Positions 33,777 to 44,520 of a DNA stretch of 64,000 nt are shown piece after piece (the first letter of the stretch is position 1; the number at the start of each line of letters is the position of its first letter). The notes beneath the pieces are model-generated. The model saw nothing but the letters and a program-made list of their open reading frames with translations. It was not told the DNA's origin and ran no database searches. Source of the stretch: Actinomycetota bacterium. Lineage in GTDB: Bacteria > Actinomycetota > Actinomycetes > Propionibacteriales > Propionibacteriaceae. The stretch covers positions 1-64,000 of the forward strand of contig JAIUOR010000060.1 in the NCBI GenBank assembly GCA_020161795.1, read 5' to 3'. The position numbers and the translations under genes were made by a program.

Positions 33777-35750
33777 GTGGATCTCACCTCTCAGCTCATC
33801 GAGGTCGCGAACTTCTACGGCCGCGATCCGGAGTACTCCAGGGCCGGCGGCGGCAACGCCAGCGTCAAGCTCGACGGCGTCCTCCACATCAAGCCCAGCG
33901 GGGTGCCGCTGGCCACGCTGACGGCTGCCGACCTCGTCCCGCTGCGGGTGGACGTGCTGCTGGACGCGCTCACCTCCGACGCTCCGGTGACCGGTGACCC
34001 GGTGCGGGCCGCGGCGGCCAGGGCCCTGGTGCACGACACCGGCAGCCGGCCGAGCGTGGAGATCCTGTTCCACGCCCTGATCCCGGACGCCCTGGTGCTG
34101 CACTCCCACCCGCTGGTCGCCAACGCGCTCACCTGCAACGCCGATGCCGAGCGGCTGGCCGCCGAGCTGCTGGGCGACGAGGCCCTGCTGGTGCCCTACA
34201 TCGATCCGGGGGTGCCGCTGGCCCGCGGGGTCGCGGCCGCCCGGGAGGCCTACACCGCCCGTACCGGGCATCCGGCGCCCGGCATCACACTGCTGCGCAA
34301 CCACGGCATCATCGTCTCCGGCAACTCCGCGGCCGAGATCCGGGAGCGTTCCGAGCGGGTGACCGGTGCCATCCGGGCGGCGATCGACGCCACCGCCGCG
34401 CCGTCCGTCCCGGCACTGGACGAAACCGAGCTGACCCGCGTCCGCAATGCCGTCGCGCCGACCCTGCGGGGTCTGCTGGGTGGCGCCGATGCGCTGGCCG
34501 TGGTCACCTCGGACGCGAGCGAGCTGGTGCGCTCGGTCACCACGACCCCCGCCGGGGCGGCGATCCTCGCCGGCGGGCCGCTGATTCCCGACCAGATCGT
34601 CTATGCCGGTTCGCTGCCGGCGATCGTCGAGCTCGCCGAGGGCGTCGATCCCGCCGTGGCCGCGACCGCCGCGGTGGAGGGCTTCCGCGCCGCCCATGGC
34701 AAGGATCCGGTGATCGTCGTGCTCCCGGGCCGGGTCGCCTTCGGCGCCGGCCGTGACCTGGCGGCGGCCCAGACCGCGCTGAACACCTTCACCGACGCGC
34801 TGCGGGTGGCCCGCGACGCCGGCCGCATCGGCGCCGTCGCGGTGCTGAACGCCGAGCAACGCGGTTTCATCGAGAACTGGGAGGCCGAGGCGTATCGCAA
34901 GGCGATCGCGGCCTCCAGCAACTCGGGCCGCCTCGACGGCAAGGTGGTGATGATCACCGGCGCCGCCCAGGGCTTCGGGCTGGGGATCGCCCAGGAGCTG
35001 ATCACGCAGGGCGCCTCGCTGGTGCTGGCCGACCTGAACCTGGACGGCGCGCGGCGCGAGGCCGCCGCGATGTGCGAGCAGTACGGCGCGGGTCGCGCGG
35101 CGGCCGTCCGGATCGACGTCTCCGACGAGCACTCCTGCCTGGCCGCGGTGGCCGAGGCGGTCGGCGTCTATGGCGGCATCGACGTCTTCGTCTCCAATGC
35201 CGGCGTGCTGCGCGCGGAATCGGTCTTCACCCAGCCGGTGGCCGATTTCGACCTGGTGACGAACGTGAACTACCGGGGCTACTTCCTCACGGTGCGGGCG
35301 GTGGCGCCGGTGCTGGCCGCCCAGCACGCGGTCCGTCCGGGCGAGTGGTTCGACATCATCGAGATCAACTCCAAGTCGGGCCTGGTCGGCTCGAAGGCGA
35401 ACTTCGCCTACGCGGGCTCCAAGTTCGGCGGGATCGGGCTCACCCAGTCCTTCGCCCTCGAACTGGTGGCCTCGGGCATCAAGGTCAACGCGATCTGCCC
35501 GGGCAACTTTCTCGACGGCCCGCTGTGGTCGGATCCGGAGACCGGGCTGTTCAGCCAGTATCTGCGGGCCAAGAAGGTGCCTGGCGCCAGCACGATCGAG
35601 CAGGTGCGGGCACACTACGAGAAGCAGGTACCGATGGGACGGGGCTGCTACCCGGCCGACCTGGCCAAGGCGATCTACTACATCGTCGAGCAGGACTACG
35701 AAACCGGGCAGGCCGTTCCGGTGACCGGCGGCCAGAACATGCTCAACTAG
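33777..35750 (+). CDS. bifunctional class II aldolase / short-chain dehydrogenase (RhaEW/RhaD-type)
   Basis: The N-terminal half (about 1-370) is a class II aldolase/adducin domain with RAGGGNASVK, LVLHSHPLVANAL (zinc histidines) and LLRNHGIIVSG; the C-terminal half (about 385-657) is a short-chain dehydrogenase with MITGAAQGFGLGIA, VSNAGVLRAE, INSKSGLVG and YAGSKFGGIG. Such fusions cleave rhamnulose 1-phosphate to DHAP and L-lactaldehyde and oxidise the lactaldehyde to lactate with NAD. The C-terminus PVTGGQNMLN also resembles sorbitol-6-phosphate dehydrogenase, so a sugar-phosphate oxidation is an alternative. GTG 33777 is preferred over GTG 33771 because AGGAG overlaps the latter. Confidence 0.83.
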   Translation: MDLTSQLIEVANFYGRDPEYSRAGGGNASVKLDGVLHIKPSGVPLATLTAADLVPLRVDVLLDALTSDAPVTGDPVRAAAARALVHDTGSRPSVEILFHALIPDALVLHSHPLVANALTCNADAERLAAELLGDEALLVPYIDPGVPLARGVAAAREAYTARTGHPAPGITLLRNHGIIVSGNSAAEIRERSERVTGAIRAAIDATAAPSVPALDETELTRVRNAVAPTLRGLLGGADALAVVTSDASELVRSVTTTPAGAAILAGGPLIPDQIVYAGSLPAIVELAEGVDPAVAATAAVEGFRAAHGKDPVIVVLPGRVAFGAGRDLAAAQTALNTFTDALRVARDAGRIGAVAVLNAEQRGFIENWEAEAYRKAIAASSNSGRLDGKVVMITGAAQGFGLGIAQELITQGASLVLADLNLDGARREAAAMCEQYGAGRAAAVRIDVSDEHSCLAAVAEAVGVYGGIDVFVSNAGVLRAESVFTQPVADFDLVTNVNYRGYFLTVRAVAPVLAAQHAVRPGEWFDIIEINSKSGLVGSKANFAYAGSKFGGIGLTQSFALELVASGIKVNAICPGNFLDGPLWSDPETGLFSQYLRAKKVPGASTIEQVRAHYEKQVPMGRGCYPADLAKAIYYIVEQDYETGQAVPVTGGQNMLN

Positions 35751-35779
35751 AGACGTCACCACTACAAGGAGCGAGAACC

Positions 35780-37429
35780 GTGTCCGAGGCAATCCCTGCC
35801 ACCCAGTACGCCGTCCAGTTCACCGGCAAGGACGAGGTGTTCCTCAACACCGCCAAGCCGGTGGATGCGATCGGGCCGACCCAGCTGCTGTTGCAGGTCG
35901 AGGCCTGCGGCATCTGCTTCTCCGACACCAAGCTGCTGCACGCCTTCGCCGACCACCCGCGCAAGTCGGCCGTGGTCGCCGGCCTCTCCCCGGAGGAACT
36001 GGCGCAGGTGCCGAGCTACCGGCCCGGCTCCGAACCGACGGTTCCGGGCCATGAGCCGGTGGCGCGGGTGATCGCGATCGGCGACCAGGTGACGCACTAC
36101 CGGGTGGGGGAGCGCCTGCTGGTGCAGGCCGACTGGCGCCACCTGCCGACAGCGGCATCGAACGGCGCCTTCGGCTACAACTTCGAGGGCGCCCTGCAGG
36201 AGTACGTGGTCGTCGACGAGCGGATCGTCGTCCACGACGGCGAGGGCTTCATGCTGCGGGTCTCGGACGCTCCCACCGCCGCCCAGGTGGCACTGGTCGA
36301 GCCCTGGTCGACCGTGGAGGCCTCCTACTCCCGCACCGAACGCAACACCCTGGCGGCCGGCGGCCGGCTCCTGGTGGTGGCCGATGCCGGCACCCGCCCG
36401 TCCGGGCTGGAGCCGCTGCTGGCGACGGCCCGGCCCGGCAGCATCACGGTGGTGGGCGCCGATCCGGGCGCGGTCGACCCGCAGGCGCTCGGCGCCGAAC
36501 TGGAGGAGGTCGAGCCAGGGCTGGACGACATCGTCTACTTCGGCTCGGACGCCGCCACCATCGAGCTGCTGAGCGCGCTGCTGGGCGCCCGCAGCCTGCT
36601 GTGCGTGGTGCTGGACGGAGCGACGATCGACCGCCGGGTGAACCTGGACGTGGGCCGCGTCCACTACGACTTCGTCCGCTACGTCGGCACGACCGGCAGC
36701 GACCCGGCCGAGGCCTATACCCACATCCCGGCCAAGGGTGAGATCCGGGCGCAGGACAAGGTTGCGATCATCGGCGCGGCCGGCCCGATGGGGCTGATGC
36801 ACACCGTCCGCACGGTGTCGCTGGGCCTGCCCGGCGTGACGGTGGATGGCGCCGACGTGAACGACGAGCGGCTCGAACACCTCGCCGTGGTGGTGGCGCC
36901 CACCGCCGCCGAGCGCGGCGTGCCGTTCCGGGTGGTGAACTCCACCACCTCACCGCTGGAGCCGGGCTACACCTACCTGACCTGCCTGGTGCCGTTCCCC
37001 GCGCTGCTTTCGCAGGCGGTCGACCTGGCTGGCGACGGGGCGATCGTGAACGCCTTCGCGGGCTTCCCGGCCGGCACGCTGGCCGAACTCGACCTGCAGG
37101 GGATCATCGAGCGCCGGGTGTTCCTGCTCGGTACCTCCGGTTCGGAGATGAGCGATATGCGCACCCTGCTGGACAAACTGGAGACCGGGGCGCTGGATAC
37201 CTCGATCTCGCTGGACGCGGTCTGCGGCATGGCCGGCTTCTCCGATGCCATCGAGGCGGTCAACAACCGCACCTCTGGCGGGAAGATCATGGTCTACCCG
37301 CAGCTGCGCGAGCTGGGACTCGTCCGCCTCTCCGAGTTGCCGGAGCGGCTCCCCGCCGTCGCCGCAGCGCTGGAGGACGGCCGCTGGACGAAGGCCGCCG
37401 AGGCCGCCCTGCTCGCCACTGAGGCCTGA
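35780..37429 (+). CDS. long zinc-type alcohol/polyol dehydrogenase-like protein
   Basis: MDR-superfamily oxidoreductase of uncertain substrate. The 549 residues exceed the usual 350. Seen: EACGICFSDTKLLHAF (catalytic Cys), VPGHEPVARVIAIGDQV (GHE), YNFEGALQEYVVVDE, an additional Rossmann-like insert (about 195-290), and a dinucleotide motif VAIIGAAGPMGLMH. The structural-zinc four-cysteine lobe is missing. GTG 35780 follows ACAAGGAGCGAGAACC. Fourth gene of the rhaB operon. Similar long dehydrogenases occur with sorbose-1-phosphate reductase-type systems. It may reduce lactaldehyde to propanediol or oxidise a sugar phosphate; this is inference. Confidence 0.62.
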   Translation: MSEAIPATQYAVQFTGKDEVFLNTAKPVDAIGPTQLLLQVEACGICFSDTKLLHAFADHPRKSAVVAGLSPEELAQVPSYRPGSEPTVPGHEPVARVIAIGDQVTHYRVGERLLVQADWRHLPTAASNGAFGYNFEGALQEYVVVDERIVVHDGEGFMLRVSDAPTAAQVALVEPWSTVEASYSRTERNTLAAGGRLLVVADAGTRPSGLEPLLATARPGSITVVGADPGAVDPQALGAELEEVEPGLDDIVYFGSDAATIELLSALLGARSLLCVVLDGATIDRRVNLDVGRVHYDFVRYVGTTGSDPAEAYTHIPAKGEIRAQDKVAIIGAAGPMGLMHTVRTVSLGLPGVTVDGADVNDERLEHLAVVVAPTAAERGVPFRVVNSTTSPLEPGYTYLTCLVPFPALLSQAVDLAGDGAIVNAFAGFPAGTLAELDLQGIIERRVFLLGTSGSEMSDMRTLLDKLETGALDTSISLDAVCGMAGFSDAIEAVNNRTSGGKIMVYPQLRELGLVRLSELPERLPAVAAALEDGRWTKAAEAALLATEA

Positions 37430-37473
37430 CGACTCCCTGCCGAGGGAACCTGCTCGGGTGCCCAGGTCACCCA

Positions 37474-37544
37474 CCGAGGGCCAGCCTTAGCCGTCGAGGA
37501 CCAGCGCTGAACGCTGGCTTTCGATTGCTGAGGCTGGCCCTCGG
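37474..37544. repeat. large nested inverted repeat after the rhaB operon
   Basis: Outer arms 37474-37491 (CCGAGGGCCAGCCTTAGC) and 37527-37544 (GCTGAGGCTGGCCCTCGG) pair at 17 of 18 positions. Inside lies CCAGCG (37501-37506), loop CTGAA, CGCTGG (37512-37517). It lies in the 222-base gap before the DeoR gene, so it probably ends the rhaB operon. The core GAGGGCCAGC recurs in the hairpin at 43694. Confidence 0.6.
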
Positions 37545-37595
37545 CGTATTACGGGGGGCGCTGGGATCACCCGCGGTACGGCGCCCTCCGAAAGC

Positions 37596-37629
37596 TTGCG
37601 AGTCTCCGACAATTCGTAGTAAAGTCGTA
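37596..37629 (+). promoter_or_regulatory. promoter and direct-repeat operator of the DeoR operon
   Basis: TTGCGA (37596-37601), an 18-bp spacer and TAAAGT (37620-37625). Two TCGTA elements (37614-37618 and 37625-37629) start 11 bp apart and overlap the -10 box, a plausible autoregulatory DeoR site. Confidence 0.5.
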
Positions 37630-37651
37630 AGTATCCCGAAAGGATTCAACG

Positions 37652-38407
37652 ATGACCGTGGAGCGTGGCGAGCGCGAGGGCTACATCCTCGACCTGCTTG
37701 CCAAGGACGGCTCGCTCTCGGTCGCCGCCCTGTCGAAGGATCTCGGAGTCTCCGAGGTCACGATCCGCGCCAGCCTGAAATCCATGGAGGAGCGTGGCCT
37801 GCTGGCCCGCACCTGGGGTGGGGCGAAGGCGAACACGCTCACCGACGTGCTGGAGCGGGTGCGCGTCCAGGGCGAGGAGAAGGAGCGGATCGCCGCAACG
37901 GCCGCCGAACTGGTGCAGGACGGCGATCGGATCATGATCGAAGCCGGCACCACCACCGCGATGATCGTCCGCCACCTGGCCGGACGCAGCGGTGTCCAGA
38001 TCGTCACCAACTCCACCCTGGTCTTCAACTACGCCCGGCTCAACACCGCGCTGGAGGTCATCCTGACCGGCGGGCAGTACCACCGCGAGAGCGAGTCGCT
38101 GGTGGGCCCGGTCGCGCTGGCCTCGATCCGGCGGTTCAACGCCCGGATCGCGTTCGTCGGCACGGACGGTTTCACCTCCGACCGGGGCATGACCACCCAG
38201 TTCGCCGAAGGCGCCGAGGTGATCGAGGCCATGAACGAACGGTCCGAGGAGACCTGGCTGCTGGCCGACTCCAGCAAGTACGGCCGGGCCGGCTTCGTCA
38301 GCGTGCTGGACCTGACGGAGTTGAACGGAATCATCACCGACAGCGGCCTCGCCGCGGGCTCGGTGGATGTCTTGAAGCAGATCGCGCCGACGGTGCGCGT
38401 CGTCTAG
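37652..38407 (+). CDS. DeoR-family transcriptional regulator
   Basis: The 251-residue protein has an N-terminal DeoR HTH (YILDLLAKDGSLSVAALSKD, then VSEVTIRASLKSMEERGLLA) and the C-terminal NagB-like effector domain with AGTTTAMIVRHLAG, TNSTLVFNYA, LTGGQYHRESESLVG, FVGTDGF and LADSSKYG. These regulators usually repress until a phosphorylated sugar binds. ATG 37652 follows CGAAAGGATTCAACG. E2 follows after 12 bases, so it heads the E2-E3-E1 operon and probably represses its own promoter. It could also act on the upstream rhaB operon. Confidence 0.88.
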   Translation: MTVERGEREGYILDLLAKDGSLSVAALSKDLGVSEVTIRASLKSMEERGLLARTWGGAKANTLTDVLERVRVQGEEKERIAATAAELVQDGDRIMIEAGTTTAMIVRHLAGRSGVQIVTNSTLVFNYARLNTALEVILTGGQYHRESESLVGPVALASIRRFNARIAFVGTDGFTSDRGMTTQFAEGAEVIEAMNERSEETWLLADSSKYGRAGFVSVLDLTELNGIITDSGLAAGSVDVLKQIAPTVRVV

Positions 38408-38419
38408 TGAAGGAGTGAA

Positions 38420-39781
38420 ATGGCTCAGGTTGTGGTGATGCCACAGTTGGGTAACACGGTCGAGTCGTGCCTGATCACGTCGTGGCTGGTGGCGGTCGGG
38501 GATGTGGTCGACGCCAGCACGCTGTTGTGCGAGATCGAGACCGACAAGTCGGCGATGGAGGTGCCGTCCGGAGTCGCCGGCACGGTGCTGGCGCTGCTGG
38601 CCGAGGAGGGCGACGAGGTTCCGGTGAAGCAGGCGATCGCGGTCGTCGGTGAGCCGGGCGAGGCCCTGCCCGACGATCTGGCCGGGCCGGCCGAAGCCGT
38701 CGTGGCGTCCCAGCCCGAGCCTGCCGCCGACAGCGCGGCTCCCACTGCCCCGGTCGAAGCCGCACCGGCTCCGGCGCGTGCCGCCGAGGCTGAGCCGACG
38801 GGGGTCTCCCCCCGGGCCCGCGGCCTGGCTGCTGAGCAGGGGATCGCTGCCGGTCAGCTGGCTGGCACCGGGCCGGGTGGACGCGTGATCGCCCGCGATG
38901 TCGAGGCCGCGATCGTGGCCGGGCCCGCGCTGACGGCCGGCGCCCGCGCCGAGGCGTCCGGGTTCGTGCCGGGCGCGGTCGGAACCGGGATCGGCGGCCG
39001 GATCACCCGCGCCGATCTGGCGGCGGCGCCGGAAGCGCCCGTGGCTGCCGCCCCGGCTGCCGCGGCGGCGAGCCTGGAGTTCCCCGGCGAGGTCACCGAG
39101 ACCCCGCTGAAGGGCATCCGCAAGGTCGTCGCCGAGCGCATGATGAACTCGCTGGCCACCTCGGCGCAGCTCACCTACACCGCGACCGCTCCCGCCGCCG
39201 GGCTGCTGGCACTGCGCAAGCGGCTGAAGAACGCCGCCGATCCGGAGCTCTCCGGGGTCACGATCGGTGATCTGGTCGGCTACGCCACGGTCAAGGCGCT
39301 GGCCAAGCACCCGGTGGTCAACGCGCACCTGTCGGGCGGCGTGCTGAGCACCTTCGCCCACGTCCACCTCGGCATGGCGGTGGACACCCCGCGCGGCCTG
39401 CTGGTGCCGACCCTGCGCTTTGCCGACACCCTGACGCTGCGACAGTTCTCGGTGCTCTCCAAGCAACTGGCGGGCGACGCGATCGGCGGCTCGATCAGCC
39501 CTGACCTGCTCAGCGGTGCCACTTTCACGGTGTCGAACCTGGGCTCCTTCGGGATCGAGTCGTTCACCCCGCTGCTCAACGTGCCGCAGGTCGCCATCCT
39601 TGGCGTGGACGCGATCTTCCCCCGCGCGGTCATCAACGCCGACGGCTCGGTGGGTGCCGAGCAGCGGATCGGCTTCTCGCTGACCGCCGACCACCAGGTG
39701 ATCGACGGCGCGGACGCGGCCCGCTACCTGCGTGATCTGTGCGCGGCGATCGCCGACATCGACCTGACCGTTCTGGGCTGA
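38420..39781 (+). CDS. dihydrolipoamide acyltransferase E2 (second complex)
   Basis: Core of a second 2-oxoacid dehydrogenase complex. The 453 residues have a lipoyl domain (1-78, lipoylated Lys in CEIETDKSAMEVPSG), an Ala/Pro linker, a subunit-binding domain (PRARGLAAEQGIAAGQLAGT) followed by a second, degenerate GTGIGGRITRADLAAAP segment, and the catalytic domain ending DHQVIDGAD. The usual DHRxxDG reads DHQVIDG here, keeping the active-site His. ATG 38420 follows GAAGGAGTGAA. Operon with DeoR, E3 and fused E1. Its sequence differs clearly from the E2 at 6541. Confidence 0.88.
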   Translation: MAQVVVMPQLGNTVESCLITSWLVAVGDVVDASTLLCEIETDKSAMEVPSGVAGTVLALLAEEGDEVPVKQAIAVVGEPGEALPDDLAGPAEAVVASQPEPAADSAAPTAPVEAAPAPARAAEAEPTGVSPRARGLAAEQGIAAGQLAGTGPGGRVIARDVEAAIVAGPALTAGARAEASGFVPGAVGTGIGGRITRADLAAAPEAPVAAAPAAAAASLEFPGEVTETPLKGIRKVVAERMMNSLATSAQLTYTATAPAAGLLALRKRLKNAADPELSGVTIGDLVGYATVKALAKHPVVNAHLSGGVLSTFAHVHLGMAVDTPRGLLVPTLRFADTLTLRQFSVLSKQLAGDAIGGSISPDLLSGATFTVSNLGSFGIESFTPLLNVPQVAILGVDAIFPRAVINADGSVGAEQRIGFSLTADHQVIDGADAARYLRDLCAAIADIDLTVLG

Positions 39782-39794
39782 GAGAGACACATCG

Positions 39795-41165
39795 ATGGCT
39801 GATTATGACGTGATCGTGCTGGGCGGCGGCCCGGGCGGCTACCTGGCCGCCGAGCGGCTGGGCCACGCCAAGAAGAAGGTGCTGCTGGTCGAACAGCAGT
39901 TCCTCGGCGGCACCTGCCTGAACGTGGGCTGCATCCCGACCAAGAGCCTGCTGAACTCGGCCAAGCTCTACCTGCACGCCAAGCATTCCGAACAGTTCGG
40001 CGTCACCGCCGAGAACGTGAGCTTCGACTGGGCGAAGGTCCAGGCCTGGAAGGACGAGGTCGTCACGACCCTGGTCGGTGGCGTGGCCATGGCTGAGAAG
40101 CGCAACGGCGTCGAGGTCGCCGACGCGCACGGCACCCTGGTCGGGCCGGGCAGGGTGGAGGTGAACGGCGAGGTCAAGACCGCCGATCATGTCATCCTGG
40201 CCACCGGCTCCGTCCCGGTGATGCCGCCCATCCCCGGCGCGAAGGACAACCCTGCGGTGGTCGATTCCACCGGCCTACTGGCACTGGAGACGTTCCCGTC
40301 CAAGCTGGTGGTGATCGGCGGCGGCGTGATCGGCGTCGAGTTCGCCTCCCTCTTCGCGGCCTTCGGGGCGCAGGTCGAGGTGATCGAACTGCTCACCGAG
40401 ATCGTCCCCTTCGCCGACGCCGACCTGGCAGCCAAGCTCCGCAAGGGCATCGAGGGCGTCACCTTCCACCTCGGCTGCAAGGTGACCGGCATCGAGGGCT
40501 CGACCGTGGTCTACTCCGACGCCAAGGGCGCCGAGGTGCGCACCGAGGCCGACGTGATCCTGATGGCGGTCGGACGCAAGCCGCTGGTCGAGGGCTGGGG
40601 AGCCAAGGAGGCCGGGCTGGAGTACAGCGGCAAGGGCATCGCCGTGGACGACACCCTGCGCACCAACCTGCCCAATGTGTGGGCGGTCGGCGACGTCACC
40701 GGACGGTCCCTGCTCGCCCACGCCGCCTACCGGATGGCCGAGATCGTGGTCGCCCACATCCTCGACCCCGAACAGGCCCGCCGCACCGGCCAGACCCTGC
40801 GGGTGGACACCATCCCGTGGGCCGTCTACTCGATCCCCGAGGCCGCCGGCGTCGGGCTCACCGAAGCGCAGGCGAAACAGCGAGGCATCGAGGTGGTCAC
40901 CGCCACCGTCCCGCTGGTGCTCTCCGGACGCTTCGTCGCCGAGAACGGCCTGAAGGCCCCCGGCACGGTGAAGATCATCGTCGAGAAGCAGAGCCGGGTC
41001 GTCCGCGGCATCCACATGGTCGGCCCCTACTCCCCGGAGACCATCTGGGGCGCGGCCGCCGTCCTGGAATCCGAGTACACCCTGGACGACCTGCGCCAGG
41101 TCGTCTTCCCGCACCCCACCGTCTCCGAAGGCATCCGCGAGGCCGCCTGGGCCGTCAAGGCCTGA
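39795..41165 (+). CDS. lpdA: dihydrolipoyl dehydrogenase E3
   Basis: FAD-dependent enzyme that reoxidises dihydrolipoyl-E2 with NAD. The 456-residue protein has the FAD motif VIVLGGGPGGYLAAERLG, the redox disulfide GGTCLNVGCIPTKSL, a NAD Rossmann motif VVIGGGVIGVEFASLF, the FAD-binding VWAVGDVTG and the C-terminal HPTVSEGIREA with catalytic His and Glu. Length is typical. It is the only E3 in the window and could serve both E1/E2 sets. It is 13 bases after E2 with a weak ribosome site (GAGAGACAC). Confidence 0.92.
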   Translation: MADYDVIVLGGGPGGYLAAERLGHAKKKVLLVEQQFLGGTCLNVGCIPTKSLLNSAKLYLHAKHSEQFGVTAENVSFDWAKVQAWKDEVVTTLVGGVAMAEKRNGVEVADAHGTLVGPGRVEVNGEVKTADHVILATGSVPVMPPIPGAKDNPAVVDSTGLLALETFPSKLVVIGGGVIGVEFASLFAAFGAQVEVIELLTEIVPFADADLAAKLRKGIEGVTFHLGCKVTGIEGSTVVYSDAKGAEVRTEADVILMAVGRKPLVEGWGAKEAGLEYSGKGIAVDDTLRTNLPNVWAVGDVTGRSLLAHAAYRMAEIVVAHILDPEQARRTGQTLRVDTIPWAVYSIPEAAGVGLTEAQAKQRGIEVVTATVPLVLSGRFVAENGLKAPGTVKIIVEKQSRVVRGIHMVGPYSPETIWGAAAVLESEYTLDDLRQVVFPHPTVSEGIREAAWAVKA

Positions 41166-41200
41166 CCATCACAGACCAGTAGAACCAGAAGAAGGAAGAA

Positions 41201-43657
<2,457 letters not shown>

Positions 43658-43693
43658 TCGCGGTCCGGCTCGAGGAGGGCCGGCCTCAGCGAG

Positions 43694-43722
43694 CGAGGGT
43701 CAGCACATCGTGCTGGCCCTCG
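43694..43722 (+). terminator. hairpin after the E1 fusion gene
   Basis: CGAGGGTCAGCAC (43694-43706), loop ATC, GTGCTGGCCCTCG (43710-43722): 13-bp stem with one mismatch, 36 bases after the stop codon, no U-run. Shares GAGGG(C/T)CAGC with the repeat at 37474. Confidence 0.6.
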
Positions 43723-43856
43723 TCGCGTTCCGCGTGCGGACGCCGCTCTCGCAGCCGTCTGGTGGGGACCGGCGCGTCGCGGGTCGATCCGGGACGGGTG
43801 GGGGAGAGCATGGTGGAGTGACGATTGGACGCTGGACGAGGTGTGGGCTGCTACCG

Positions 43857-44519
43857 ATGGACGACCCGGGGCGGACGCCGGGCCGCCGGGCCGCGAGGCT
43901 GGTGATCGCCGGTGTGGCGGGCCTGGCCCTGGGGTTGTCCGGCTGTGCCACGGTCCCGCCGTCGGGTGTGGAGACCGTGCCGCCGACGCCGACCGCCCCG
44001 GCCACGTCGGCTCCGACCACGCCCGCCACCCCGACCACGCCGTCCTCCGGCCCTTCGTCGCCGGAGCCGACACCGTCGGCCACGCCCACGCCCACTCCGA
44101 CTCCCACCCCGACGCCGTCGTCGAGCGCCGCCCCCAGCGCGGTGGCGGCGACCGGCACCATGCTGACCTACTCGAACCTGGTCTCCGATCAGCTCTCCGG
44201 TACCTGTCAGACCACCAAGGACGCGCCGACCTTCGCCCTGGCCGACGCCAAGAACGACTTCTACGGCACGGTCGACGTCGTGGTGGTGCTGAAGGCCGGA
44301 CGCGAGGCGGTGACCTCGCTGCGGGCCGATTTCGGCGAGGACTTCGAAGGGACGCCCCGCAAGCTGACCCACCCCGACACCGGCACCAGCGCGTCGGTGT
44401 CGGCGAAGGGCTCGACCTACACGGTCAAGGGCAAGATCCGCATGTACGAGGGCAAGTCGAAGAAGGGCACGCTGGTGCCGTTCACCGTCACCGTGACGTG
44501 CGACGGAGACAACTGGTGA
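43857..44519 (+). CDS. secreted lipoprotein with LpqH (19-kDa antigen)-like domain
   Basis: Cell-envelope lipoprotein of unknown role. From the ATG at 43857 (220 residues) there is a basic N-region (RTPGRRAAR), a hydrophobic core and lipobox LGLSGC, then a long Pro/Thr/Ser linker (PTPTPTPTPTPSS), then a domain of about 105 residues with a Cys pair (SGTCQTT ... VTVTCDGDNW). The pattern TGTSASVSAKGSTYTVKG ... FTVTVTC resembles mycobacterial 19-kDa lipoprotein LpqH. A GTG at 43818 with GGGGGAGAG upstream is an alternative start. Its stop lies one base from the convergent hydrolase gene. Confidence 0.68.
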   Translation: MDDPGRTPGRRAARLVIAGVAGLALGLSGCATVPPSGVETVPPTPTAPATSAPTTPATPTTPSSGPSSPEPTPSATPTPTPTPTPTPSSSAAPSAVAATGTMLTYSNLVSDQLSGTCQTTKDAPTFALADAKNDFYGTVDVVVVLKAGREAVTSLRADFGEDFEGTPRKLTHPDTGTSASVSAKGSTYTVKGKIRMYEGKSKKGTLVPFTVTVTCDGDNW

Positions 44520-44520
44520 A

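Noticed and set aside
33765..35792. A long minus-strand open frame opposite the aldolase/dehydrogenase gene
   Set aside because: Antisense shadow of a gene with clear domain motifs; no ribosome site or family similarity.
43658..43856. Small gene in the gap between the E1 fusion and the lipoprotein
   Set aside because: Only the terminator hairpin and a short leader are visible; open frames there are overlaps of the flanking genes without ribosome sites.
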